In this document: positions 23,156-37,700 of the stretch, one piece after another
Layout: every line of letters begins with the position of its first letter
How positions within the stretch are numbered: position 1 is the first letter of the stretch
The notes under the pieces: model-generated
Told to the model about the DNA's origin: nothing
Database searches by the model: none
What the model saw: the letters and a program-made list of their open reading frames with translations, nothing else
Origin: Opeltia flavorubescens
Taxonomy: Eukaryota; Ascomycota; Lecanoromycetes; Teloschistales; Teloschistaceae
Assembly: GCA_000442125.1 (NCBI GenBank)
Contig: KE546966.1
Coordinates: forward strand, 830,969-894,968
Direction of reading: 5' to 3'
DNA: 64,000 nt
Made by a program: the position numbers and the translations under genes

Positions 23156-24050
23156 TATTTAAATTAATATAAATATTTTTTTTTTATTTAAAATTTTATT
23201 AATATTATTATTATTAATAAAACTATTATTATTTATATAAATAAACAGCGAGTAATAAAAAGTAAATATTATATATAATTTGTAGATTACGAAATTATTT
23301 AAATTTATAGTTATTATTAGAATAGATAATTATAAAAAAATAAATAATTTAATAAATAAAATTGGATTATTAATAAATATTTAAATATTTAATTTATTTT
23401 AATATATATAAAAAGCCTATTAATTCTATTTATTTTAATTATACTAGTTATACTAATTTTAATATACTATTTACTATAATAATTCGCTTTTATAATTATT
23501 ACTACTATATAGTTATATATATATATCCAATTAAAATTATTTAATATAATTCCTTTTAATTTTTAATATATATTTTAATTATTTATTTTTCTAGATCTAC
23601 TACTTTATTAATCTATATTATAATTTAATATTTATTTATATTTTTTAATTTAGCTTAAATCTATTAAATCGGTTTTATTAATATATTAAAATTTCTTTTA
23701 ATTTTAGAATCTCTAGCGGTTTAAACTTTTATCTATTTATTAAAAAATCCTTTCTATTAATTTTATTTAGATTACTAAAGGATATAAAAGTCCTATTTTT
23801 TTATTAAAAAAAGAAGCGACTATTATTAAATATAATAAGGAGTAATCGTTTAAAAAAAAATATATTAGTTATATTATTAAAATTTTAAAAATTAATAATT
23901 ATAATAATAAAAAAACTAAAATTTAAAAAATTATAAAATCCTAATTTAAAATAAAAGGTCGGTAGAAATATTTTATTAACAATTTTATCTATAATAATAT
24001 AATAATAAAAAATAGGATTATATTTATATTTAATAGTTTTATTATTTTAA

Positions 24051-24260
24051 AGTATTACTATTTTATATTAATAAACTCCTGGTTAGTTTTTTTAATAATA
24101 GTTTAAATATAATTATATAATAACGGGTTTTAAATAAATCTTTTACTTTATATTAAAAGAACGATCTTTATATTATTTAAAAAGCTAGCGGTTAAAAAAC
24201 TAAGTTTTATTAATATAATAATAGCGTATATAATAACTAACCTATTAATAAATAATAGCT
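24051..24260 (+). repeat. Dispersed repeat family, copy 2 of 3
   Basis: It starts with TTTTATATTAATAAACTCCT and continues with sequence also recognisable in the copy near 29014-29240 (a shared stretch around TTTATATTA...TTTAAA(A/G)AGCTA). Direct orientation to the other copies. Confidence 0.5.
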
Positions 24261-27067
24261 TTTTTTTTATTTTATATTCCGCTAAAAAAAAACTTAAATA
24301 CTTCTACTATAATTTAAATATAGACTTTTTTAGATAATATTTAATTCTAGTCTATTATATATATTTATAATTAAAAAGGAATAAAATAGAAATAAATTAA
24401 AATAAAATCGTATTAAAATATTATAACTATTAGATTATAGAAAATAATTAATAATAAATTAATAATATAATTATATATTATTTTAACTAAATATCGATCG
24501 AAATAAAATCTATAATCGCTAGTATTTCGCTATATATTAGATAAATTTTCGATAAATTTTTAATATAATTTTAAATATTATATTTAAAACCCGCTATAAA
24601 ATTATAAAAAATTTTTTTTATAAAATAGTAAATACTATTTATAATATATTTAATCTAGTCGATTTTTTAAAATTTTTATAAATTAAAAATATTTAAATTA
24701 GATTTATAGCTAGATAATAAAAAAAAAATTATTATAATTATTTTATTATTTTATTTAATTTTATTAATATTCTAAAATCTAAAAAGGCTCTACTAATTTT
24801 TTAGGTCTCTATTTACTAAATAATACTTATTTTATCCACCTACTACTAGTTCTACTACTATTTTATCTTTAAATTTTATAATTAGAAAAAAAATTACAAC
24901 TAGATATATATAATATATAGAGTTATAATATTTAATATTAGCCGACTATTTTATAATATTAATTCCGATTATAAAATATAGAATTATATTAAATTTTATA
25001 GCTATTAATTTTATATATTTTTTAATTTATTTAAAAGCCCGAGTAAAAATAACTAACTACTATATATATACTTCTAGATAATATCTCGAAAAATAAAATA
25101 ATAGTTTTTATAAAACATTATATATTTTTATTTTAAAATTAACGGTAGTTATATAAAATCGAAGCCTAGTATTATAAACTAGTTAATATATTAATCTAAT
25201 ATTAATTAAAGAAAATAATCGTTTATATCTAGAAATTAATTTTAAATAGTCTTTTAATATTTAAAAAAATAGATTTACCGAATTTTTATATATTTTATTA
25301 AAGTTTTTTAAATTTATTATTAAAAAATAAATAAATATAGTTTTTAATAAACTTTATATTATAATAATATAATTTTTATAAATATTTAAATATTATATTT
25401 AAACGGTATTTTTATAATTTTATTTAATATATATTTTATAATTTTATAAATTTATTAATTTTAAAATAAATAATATATAAATAAATAGTTAAAAAAATAA
25501 TTTAATTTTTTAAGCGGTTATTATTAAAAAGATCTTTTTTTTAAAAAAATCGAAAATAGATTTATATAGTATAAACGCTATATTATAACTAGATAGATTA
25601 ATATATTATATCTACTAGCGGAATTTATAGGTATCTATAAATTTATTTTATTACTTTTCTATTTTTATATTTATAGTATTAGTATTATATTTATAATAAT
25701 TTAAAAATTATATACTAGAATCTATTAATTAATATAATTAATAATATATTTATATTATTAACCTGGTTTTACTTTTATAATCTATCCGAATTATATAAAA
25801 AATAAATTTTAAAAATTAGATATAATTAAAATACTATTAAAGAATACTAATTTAAATATAAATTATATATTTAATATAAATCTATAATAAATAGTAGAAA
25901 TATCTATTAATAGTAGTATAGATTTCGATTCTATAATTTCTAGATTTATTATATCTATTAAAGAATTATATAGCGTTAGATTTAAATAAAATAAATTTTT
26001 TTTTCTCTTATTAAATTCTTTTATCGTACTATTTTATATATTCCGGTATAAAAAGCCGATATTATTAATAAAGTCTATTTTTATAATAGATTAGCGGTAA
26101 AAATAAAATATTTATTATTAAAAAACTATATTTTTATATTTTATAACCTATTATATAAAAATAATTAAATAATTTATTTTTTTTATAATTTTATATAACG
26201 CCTTTTTTAAATTCTTTTTATAATAATTTAAATATTTATAAATTTATTATATTTTATTTTTCTATTAAAATTGTTTTTTAAAATAAATTTAAATTTAGAC
26301 GATATTGTATAAAAATTCTACTAGATATCGGCTAGCTTTTTTTATATAGAATATAAAGTATTATTTTATTATTAAAATAATTATAAAAATAAAAAAATAC
26401 TATATATTATACTAGATTATCCGATTTTTTAATCTTTAAAAATTTATATAAACTTTATTATTTTAAACGCCGGCTAAAAGTATATTTAAAAATATAAATA
26501 GAAAATCGATTATTAAAAAACTATCGGATATTATTTATTTTTATATTATTTTAGATATAATTAATAATATATTTTTAATATTTATTAAAATATAATATTA
26601 AACGCGGTATAATAAAAATAATATTAATAATATTAAATTAAATAGATAAAAAAAAAGGTTAAATAAAAAAAATTATAGAATTATAATAAAAAACTTTTTT
26701 TAGATTTTTATAGAATATATTATAATTACTATATTAAAACTAGTAGTTAAATTAATTTTTTATTATAAAAATTCGAATTTATTTATATAATAAAAGGTAT
26801 TTTTTTAAAAAAATTTAAAATTTTATTTATAATATTATATTTAAAGTTTTATTAAATTATATCCCGCTATAAATAAATTAAAGAATAAATTCTAATATTT
26901 TATCTAAAAAAAGTCTTTTTTAATAAAAAATAGCGAGGGTTTTTTTATAAAGGTCTTTTTTATATATAATTAATATAGAGCGGTATTATAATAAAATAAA
27001 ATTATTTATTTAAATTTTTTAATAATAGTTAAAATTAAAATTAAAATTATAAAATAATTTTAAAAAG

Positions 27068-27252
27068 CTATTATTAGCTTTAAAAATAAATAAAAATATA
27101 AATAAAAACCGAGTAAATATTAATAAAAGAGTATTATTTAAAAAAAAGAAATTAGAATAATTAAAGGAAACTATTATTAGTTTTAAAAATAAATAAAAAT
27201 ATAAATAAAAGCCGAATAAATATTAATAAAAAAGTATTATTTAAAAAAAAAA
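27068..27252 (+). repeat. 103 bp tandem duplication
   Basis: The first unit starts at 27068 (CTATTATTAGCTTTAAAAAT) and the second at 27171 (CTATTATTAGTTTTAAAAAT). About 80 bases match with only a few C/T or G/A differences, then the copies diverge. The differences fit RIP acting after the duplication. Confidence 0.75.
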
Positions 27253-27489
27253 CTATAATTATTTAAAAAAGACTAGAGAAAATATTATACTAATAAAAAT
27301 CGGAATTGATTAAAAAACTAGGAATTTATAAGTATTATAAAATATTTTTAATATTATATTATTAATAAATAAAAAAAGCCCTAATTAATAAATTTTTTTT
27401 ATATATTAAAGACTTTAAAGTAATAAAAGTAGAAATTTATATTAGATTTTAAAATTTAATATAAATATTATATTAAATTCGGAATAAAT

Positions 27490-27830
27490 AGCGGGTATAT
27501 AAACTATTACTAGTTACCGGACTTTAAATATTAAAAGTAGAAGGTTAAAAATAAAAAAAGATATTAATATCGCGCGAGATATATAATAATAAAAGCGATA
27601 TTTATATAGAATATATATAGTTAATAAAAAATTTGAAAAGATATTAATTAAATATTTTAAATTTAATTTATTAATATATATATTTTATTAAAAATAGTTT
27701 TAAAAACCTTTATATTTTTTTTAAATAAATAAATTATATAGTTAATATATTTAATATAAATATATATATAATCGAACTTTTATAGAAAATTAATAAATTT
27801 ATAATAAAAATATATTAAAAATTTAACGAA
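27490..27830. repeat. Dispersed repeat, copy 2 (partner near 8640-9010)
   Basis: This is the direct-orientation partner of the repeat near 8640-9010, recognised by two shared blocks in the same order. The extents are approximate because both copies are heavily mutated. Confidence 0.5.
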
Positions 27831-29013
27831 AACTCGTTATAAACGTAAAAGAACTACTAATTATTATAGATTTAAAAATTTTTATAAAATTATTATTTTT
27901 ATATATTATTATTTTTACTAAAAATAAATCGAAATTAATATTTAAATTTTATAATTACTTTAAAATATTATAAAAAAGAATAATTTAAATATTATATTAT
28001 ATATATATATTAAACGGCGAATTAAATAAATATTTAATTCTAATTTAATATTTAATTTAATATAATATAATTTTTTTTAAATTTAAAAAAAAATATAAAA
28101 TATATATTAAACTTATATTAAACGAGATTACTATATTAATATAATAATAATATTTTTTAATACTTTAATTAATATATATTTATTTAGTAAATCTATAATA
28201 ATATTTTATAATAATTTTCCTTCTAGTATTTTTATTATATATTATTTAAATATTTTTTTCTATTTTTTTATAATAAATAAAGCTAGAATAAAAATATATT
28301 TTTCTATAGTTTTGAAAATTATTATAACTTATAAATATAGCGTTATATATATAACCGACTCGAGAATAATAAAGCTAGTAAGTTTTCTAATAATAAAGAT
28401 AAAAATAGTATAAATAATATATTTATACTTTTTAATATAATTCTTTTTAGTTTTTAATAAATACTCTAATTATTAATTTCTATAGATTTATTATACTATC
28501 GACTTATATTATAATCTATTTTCTACTCGCGTTTTTTATTTAAATTTATATTTATTAAAATAGTTTCAAATATATATAAAAAAGTCTATTAATTTAAAAA
28601 TATTTAATAAGTTTAAATTTCTATTTATTTATTAATAAACGGTTTTATTTATATAATTTAAATTAATTTAATAGTTAAATAATATATAAATATTTTAATT
28701 TCGCTAAAAAAATAAATATTTATTATTAATAGCGAGGAAAATAAATTATTTAAAAAAGAATGTACTAGCGGTAAAATCGATATTACTTATAGTATTAATA
28801 AAGAAAAAATAAAGATTTTAAATATTTTAATTTAATTAAAATAATTAATAGTAATATTTTATTAATAGTAATATAATAATAAAAAGTAGTATTATTTTTA
28901 AATTTAATAATTTTATTATTTTTATATATTTTAAACGCTTTTATAAATTTTAAAAAAAAAATAGTATTTTTATTTATTTTTTTTTATTATTTTCTATAAA
29001 TATTATTTTAAGA

Positions 29014-29240
29014 TTTTCCGCGTTCTTTTATATTAATAAACTTCTAGTTAATTATATAAATAATAGTAAAATAAATTAGTAATAATATTTTATTAATTAT
29101 TTTTTTTATATTAATATAATAATAGGCTTTAAATTAACCTTTTATTTTCTATTAAATTAAAAAGAAAATTTTTATATTAAATATTATTTAAAGAGCTAAT
29201 ACTTAAATAATTAAATATTATAATTATAATAATAGTATAA
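29014..29240 (+). repeat. Dispersed repeat family, copy 3 of 3
   Basis: It begins CCGCGTTCTTTTATATTAAT and is similar to the copies near 19142 and 24051, most strongly to the latter. The extents are by eye. Confidence 0.5.
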
Positions 29241-32200
29241 AAACTAGAATATAATATTAATTTATATTAAAGAATTATTATTAATTTAAACTATAAAAAT
29301 ATATTAATAAAGGTAGATTTAAAATATACTTTAAATATAATCTAATATTTTATTAGAATATAAATTAGATTTAATACTAAATAAAAATAAAAATTTTATT
29401 ATTTTTAATAATAATAATACTCGAATAAACGTATAAATTTTATTTAAAACCGAGATTTTATATTTAAATATAATTTTATAATTAAAATAATTATATTTTA
29501 AAAAATAAATTTAATTTTATTATTATACTAAATCGGATTTTTATTTATTAAATTACTATAATATTTTAAAAATTATTTAAATTAATTATTAAAATTTTAT
29601 TATAATATTAAATACCGCTTATATTATATACTAAATCTCGATTATATTATTAAAAATATTAGTTAATTAAATATTAAAACGCCGAGCTAAAATTTTTATT
29701 TTATTAGAAATATTTTTATTTATATTACTAGTATAGTGTATTTTATTTAAAATTCGGCGGATATTAGTATAAACCTCTAGAAAAATCTTTAAAATTTATT
29801 TAATTAATAGGAAAAAAGTTATAAATAAAGAAATATATAATTTAATATTACTTTATATTATAATACCGTTTAATATACTATATATATATTTTTAATATCG
29901 CGGTTTTTTAATAATAAATAATATTATTAAAACGATTATAATAGTTTTATTTATTTATAAAGTTAAAGATTTTTTAAAAATATTAATTATAATAAACGCG
30001 AGAGCTTATTATAATAATAAAATAAAATAAAAATAGATTAAAAATATATTAAAGTAGAATTAAAAAAATCGGATACTTTTATAATATTAATATTAAAGAT
30101 TAGTTTTTTTTATTATTTATTTTAACGGGATATATTATAATTTAATTGCGTTTTCGCTTTAATTTTACTATATAATTATTATAGTTTATAGATTTATTTG
30201 GAAATTTTAATTTAATATTAAATAAAAACTATTTATATTTTTTTAAAAATAAATAATTATAATATTATAAAAATTATCTAAATTAAAAATTTTATATTAA
30301 TATATAAATTAGAAATTTATTAATTATTTTTTTAAATTTTTAATATATATTTTTTATTTTTTAATTTATTCTATATTCCAATTTTAAATATTAATATTTC
30401 TTTTAATATAGAAAATAATATTTTTAAACAAATAAAAATCTTTAATATTTTTTCCTTCTAATATTCTATTTAGTATAAAATTTTATTTATAAGTATTAAA
30501 AAGTTTAAAAAAAATTATAATAATAGATTTTAAAAAGTAAAATAATAAATTAATACTTTTAAATTTATTTTATAAAGGATTCTATTATATAAAAGCTATT
30601 GAAGTTATAGATTTTATATTAGAATAAAGAATAAATCGAAGGTTATTAATAGGAATATTAAAAAAACCTAATATTAAAAAAGAAGAAAGAATAATACTCC
30701 TCGCTAGTTAAACTTTTTATAAAATCTATAAAAAAGTAAAATAGATATAATTAGAATATTTATTAATATTAAATATAATTTTTTATTATAAATTAAATAT
30801 ACTATTATTTTTATTTTTATATTCGATATTTATTATATATTATTATTTTTTAACGCGTTTATTTTATATTTTTATATATCCTTTTAAATAAATATAGAAA
30901 AATTTAATATAAAATATTAAATAATATTAAACTAAAATAAATTAGTCCTTTAAAAGTATAATTAAAAGTAAAAAAATATATATATTATATCGGCTTAACC
31001 GTATAAATTATAGTTATAATTATAATAAAAAATAAAAATTTCTTTTTATTAACTATATTTAATTTTATATTTTTTATTTAAATAAATAAATTTTAAATAT
31101 TTATCTAAATAATTAAATAATTTTAGTATATTTTTTTATTTAAAATAGCCTCGCGTTTATTTATTATATTTTAGCTTATTTTTTTAGATAAACTACTATA
31201 TTTAATATTACCGGTCTAGATAAATTTAAAAAACTAAAAAATTTGGTAGTAGTTATAATAAAGAAAAAAAACGGTATAGTAAATTTTATAAACTTCTATA
31301 ACTATTTAAACGGGCCGAATAGAAGTTATATTTAATAAAATATACTATTATTATTTTCTTTATTTACTATATTAATTATAGTTAATTATATTTTATTTTT
31401 ATTTATAAATTCCTTCCCTAATATTTATTTATTTATAAAATATTTTAAATTTTTTTTTTATTAATAATTCCTTTTAATATTAAACGTTAGTTTATTTTAT
31501 TTATTTTTACTTTTATTTTAATAGTTATACGAACTTTCCGCTTTAATTATATTTATAGAAAATTAGATAATATTTATATTTATCGAGAATTTTATAGTAT
31601 TATAAAAAATTAAATTATAGAATAATATTCTAAAGTTTTAAAAATAATAATTCTAGAATAATTTATAAAACCTATTAATAAAGTTTATAAATATAAAAAA
31701 ATATAAAATCCGGATTTTTAAAAACTATTAAAAGGTTTAATTATCTATTAAATATATAATTCGAGAGGTATTAATACTATAATTTTTAGATAAATAATTA
31801 GATATTCGTTTAACTAGCATTTAATTACTTTTAATAAAAATTTATATTAGTTTTATATAGGTCCTTTAAAAGTATTTTTACTAATTTCTATAAATTTTTT
31901 TTTTTTTTTTTATTTTTATTATATTCTTTATAGAATTATTACTTCGATATTAAAATTTTTTATTAATTTTAAATTTTTACTAAAATTTTTTATTAATTTT
32001 TTATCTATTAGTTTAAAATTATTATTTTAATAATCTATTATATCTTTTTTTATTTAATTTATATATTATTTAGAATCGGGTCGCTTCTATAAAAATTATA
32101 TAGAGTACTACTATTATCTAGATTATAATATATAAAATTCTATTTTTAATTTTTTATTACCTTCGCTTTTATAAAAAATTATATATTTTAATATACCTTT

Positions 32201-34539
32201 TTAACCCGGCCCTATTTATTTTTAAATTATTCCTATTCCGGTCCTTTTTTAATTTTTCTAGATAATTTCTAGATTAGATCAGCTTTTTCTACTATATTTT
32301 AACTTATATAATATAAACGCGAAAATTTATTAAAAAATATTTATAGCTAAAAATCAGGCTTTTTTTAAAGATTTAAAGATAATACTATCTAATTATATTA
32401 AAAATTATTTTAATAATCCTTTATATAGGATTTATAGGAAACTAAAAAATATAAAACCGTTATTTAATAATAAATATATTTTAAATATTAGAATTATAAC
32501 TATTAATTACTAGTATAAAAGTAGAAATATATTAATTATTCTAGAATATAAATTTAAAAATAATTATATATATTTTTTTTTTATTTTCTATTTTATATTA
32601 TTATTTAATATTATCTATTTAATATTAATCGCTATTAGTTATATATAAATATTTTTTAAAAAAATAGATAATTATTAATATTAATATATTTATTAATATA
32701 TTTATCCTCCGAGTTAAAAATATTTAAGCCTTTTTTAAAAATTTAAATAATATAGGCTAGAATTGTTAATTCTTTACTATATCCTTTTTTTTAAAAAAAG
32801 AAGTATAGGAGTTAAAGACGGTAATAGATTTAATAATATATAAAATTATATAATTAAACTATTTATTATTATATTTCGGGAGTATAAAATTAAATTTATC
32901 GAAAAAAAAAAATATATACGCTTATTATATAATATAATTAATATCTAAAGAAAATAAAATTAAAAAACTCTAATTTAGATAATAAAGTTAAAATCGAACT
33001 AAAAAAAAAAAATAATAGCTAAATAAAAGTTTAAAATAAAATATAAATATATTAAAAAGAAATTTAAAGTAGAATTTAAATATAAATTCGATATTAAAAC
33101 CGGGCGTATATTAAAAAAAAAAATTAAAATAAAGGCTAGAATTAAAAAAGATCTAATAAAAAAAATAACCTTCGATATTATAAAAAATCGAGGTAAAGAA
33201 AAAAACTATAATCTAAAATAAAATAAAAAAAGTATATAATAAATAAACTAAATATAATTAAAATTAAAAAGCGATAATTATTATTATTATTATATAAAAA
33301 TACTATAAGTTTTTTATTTTTTAAAAAGACTTTACTACCTTATCGAAAAGTATTATTACCGTTATTTTAATATATTAAAAATACTTCTAATTATAACCCT
33401 TTTATATTTTTATTTACGAATTTAGATATTATACTATAAAATCTGCTTTTATTTAATAAAATTAAAAATTAGTATTTTTTTTAAAAATAATTAAAGCTAG
33501 TTTTTACTATATATAAAAAATAAACTTTTCTAGACGATTTATAAACTAATATATAGATTAGAAATTTTTTTTATTCTAATTTTTATATAGTCGGTAATAT
33601 TTAATTAAAGTTATAAAAAAGTAAAATTACTATATTTAAATAATTAACTAATTATTTAAATAAAAAATTGAATAACCGTTTAATTAACTATTTAATTTAT
33701 AGATTAACTAATTTAAAATAATTTTTATATTAAAAAATAAATATAAAGGGATTTAAAGAATATAATTATAATTTTTAATATAATTAGCGATAAATTTAGT
33801 AAAAAAAAATAAAAAAAGAAATTTATATAAATATTCTATTTATTTTATCTAATAGATATAATTAATTAAATTTATTTTATTAATAAAATTTATAATTCGA
33901 TAAAATTTATTTTAAAAAAATAGTAAAGTTTTTTAATATAAAGTAATAAAAAGGTAGTAATTTATAATTAGAATAATATTATAATAAAAATATAATAAAA
34001 ATATTATAAAAACGCGGTAAAAATTTGGTTAAATAGTATAATAGACTTTTAAATATAATTTTATCCGGATTTTTAAAATAAATTTTTTAATATTAGCTAC
34101 TTTAATTAAATATAAAGCCGAGATTAATATATTAATATATAGATTTAAAGTATTATAATTAAATTTAAATTATAAATTTATAATTATTATTAAATTTTTA
34201 GTCTTTTAATATTTTAGTAAATTTTTTTTTAAATAAATTAACGTCGAATTAATTACGGCTTTATTTTATTCTACTAATTTTATTTATTTATTATAATTTA
34301 TAGCTTAACTTGGATTTAATTTTAAAAACTAATTAATATTAAATAAATAAGATCTATTCTATTATTAATATAATATCTTGTTTTTATAATTTTTAGCTTT
34401 AATTATTAATTTATAATTAATTAAAAATTTATTTTTATTTAAAATAGATTAATTAATAAAAAAAGGTTCTATTTTAGTATTTTTATATATAAGCTAGCGA
34501 ATTTCTATATAACGTTCTTTTTCTATTTTTAAAGTTTTT

Positions 34540-34700
34540 TTTTTTTATCCTCCTCTACTATTATACGAGCTTCTTCTTCTTTTTCGCGATAACAGCGTTT
34601 TTTTTTCCTTTTATAATAGGTAGCGATTTCGCTATTTTAAAAAGCGATAAGCTTCGTATTCTATTCTATAGTAATTAAAACCTTTTTTACTGTTTTATTC
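34540..34700 (-). pseudogene. Minus-strand coding relic, Lys/Arg/Glu-rich segment
   Basis: On the minus strand a purine-rich stretch reads in one frame as YKRKKKRCYREKEEEARI and continues with acidic residues. Such charged tails occur at the C-terminus of fungal pogo/Fot1-type DDE transposases, which would suit the element's TA-type ends. The upstream minus-strand sequence (to about 36 kb) is too mutated for me to find a DDE core, so the family assignment is only a suggestion. Confidence 0.25.
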
Positions 34701-37700
34701 GCTATTATTTATCTAATATTTTTTTAAAGTAGTAGTTTATTATTTATTTTTTATCTTTATTTATATATTTTATTTAATTTTCTATTATTTCTTTTTTTAT
34801 ACTTATATAACGTGTAATATTTATATCCTCGATTAATAATTAGCTTTTTTTTTATAATTTTAAACTCTAGTTTTAGTAATATAAAATATTATATAATTAT
34901 ACCCCTATTATTATTTAATTAGAATAGGAGGGATTAAATAGCGTATATTTTTAGAATTTTTTTTCTTTATCGTCTTTTTTTTTTGCTCTAATATTAATAC
35001 TAGTACTACTAGTTTTAATAATTATATTATTAAATTTATTAATCGATTTTAAAAATCGAACTTTTTTAATAGGCGTTTATAAACGAGTATTTTTAATAAA
35101 TAGGCTAGAAATAATATTAAAAACCGCGGAGGTAGAATTTATAATATTTATAAAATTTTAAATCCGATAAACTATATTAAAAAAAATTAGATAATTTTAT
35201 AATTAAATAAAAAAACGGTTTAAAATTAATTTAAAAATAATTTATAAATAGTTTTAAATATAGAAATAAAAGAATTAAAAAAAAAAGAATATAATAAATA
35301 AAAAAAATATTATTAAAAACTATTAAACTCAATAATTATATTTTTAAATTTTTATTTTTAAAACTATTTATATTTTAATATTAAATAAAATTAAATAATT
35401 TTTAAATTATTTTAAAGTATATAATTAATTATATAACTTTATTAAATTATAAATTAATATTATTTATATCTAGTATAGAATTTTACTATAAAAACGCGTT
35501 TTAAATTAATATATATAAGGTTTTATAAAAGTACCCGCGCTAAATAAATTATAAAAATTTAAAATTTTTTTGTAGATTTTATAATATATAGTTATTTTAC
35601 TTTATAAATTATATTTTAAATAAATAATATTATCTATAAATTTTATAGTATTAAATCTAAATATTCGAACGTATTTTAAATTATATATTTTAGTTAAATA
35701 TTAGCTAAGCTATAAACTATATAAAAATAGGTAAATATTTTAATATTATTTAATACTAAACTTTTTTTTAATATTTTCTTTTAATATTATATCTTTTTTT
35801 ATTTATATATAAATAGAAATTTTTTAGAATTAATAATTAAAATAAAATTTAAACTAATTAAATTATTTATAAAAAATAAAAATCTTTTTATTAAAGCCTA
35901 GTATTAGAGTTTTTCCGCTTTTTTATAAAGTATTAAAGTATTATTTAATAATTTACCTACTATTATTTACTATTTTACCTTCTATTATTTATTATTTATT
36001 TTTAGCTTTATAATATAAAGTTTTATAAAGTCTAAATATATTTTTTTTTATTTTTTCTATTTTATATTATATTTTATATAATAGCGTCTAGACCTTTTAT
36101 TTACACGCTAGTAAAGTATATTAACTATTTTATAAAAGTATTACTATTATTTAGTATTTATATTTATAAATATATTAACTTTAAATTACTATTTTTTAAA
36201 TTATTATAATCGTTTTTTACCGCGAAATTTTAGAGGAAAAAGCAGAATAAAAAAAGGTTATTATATACTATTACTAGTATTAAATATACTCGAATTTCTT
36301 CGAGTAATATTTAATACGATAATATTTATTAAAAATCGAATCTAGGCTTTATATATTAGTATATATATATTTTACTATTCAATTATAAAAACTATTATAT
36401 AATTCTAACCGTTATTTTTATATATCGATTACTCGAAGTAAAATTATATATTTAGCGATATAGTTATTATAAAAAATATAATTTAGTTAAAAGCTCCTAT
36501 AAAATATAACCAATAATAATAATATAAATAAAGATAATAGATATAATATAAATCTATATCTATATATTATATTTTAATTAATATTATATTATTAATATAG
36601 CTATAAAATTTAATAATTTAGTTTTTTAAATAACTTTTAATATAAAAACGAATATTTTTTATTTAACGCGTTTAGCTTTTATTTTTATCGTTTATTATTT
36701 ATAATAAACTTTCTTTTATAAAGCGGAGGTTAAATATATTATAGCGTATATAAATAAAAGATTCGAGCCCTTTAAATATTTCTTTTTAGCCAGTTGGATT
36801 TTTTTTATATATATAGAATAATAGTTTCGAATATTATAATTTAATTTAAAATTATAATAAAGTATCGATAATAATATTATTATAATTTATTTTAAATCTA
36901 GTGCGGTATAGATTAAAATTATTTTTATATATTTTATTATAGCTAACGTATTTTTATTAATAACCGCGTAATTTAATTTTTTAAATATTATTTAATATAT
37001 AAAACTTTTTTTCTTTTTTTTAAAAAAAAATAGAGTATTATTATTAAAAAATAAATAGATAATTATTTTATTTATATTTTTACCTCCTTTTAGTTTTTAA
37101 ATCGGCGATCCGGCTAAAAAAAAAGCGTATAGACCAGAATTCAACCTTTTTATTAAAGAACTAGCTATATATAATTTATTTTTATAAATATTTTAAATTT
37201 TATACCCGTTTCTAATTTTTAATTCTAGAATTTTAAATTTATATTATCTAGTTAGGATTAAATAAAGTTATAACAGCTAATAAAAAAAATTAAAATATAT
37301 ATCCTTTTTTAATATTATATTTTATTATAATTTAAATTAATAGGCGAATAAATATAATAAATATATTAATTTTAAAGTAAAGAATATATAGTAAAAAAAA
37401 AATTTTATTTAAATTATAAAAGTATTTAAAGCCGAATTTTTCCTTTAAAATTTTTTTTAATATCTAATTTTAATTATATTTAAAATATAGCTNGCTTTTT
37501 ATTAAATNCGTATAACTATTATTAATTTTTAATATATCGATATTCGTTATAATAAAAATAGTTTATTTTTTTAAATAATTGTTATTATTATTAAAATTGG
37601 CGAAATTTAAATAGATAGCTTTAATTAAGCTATTTAGAGTATTTTCCGGAATTAATCTATATTTTTACAGCGCTTTTTTAATACTAGGTTTATTAATAAT

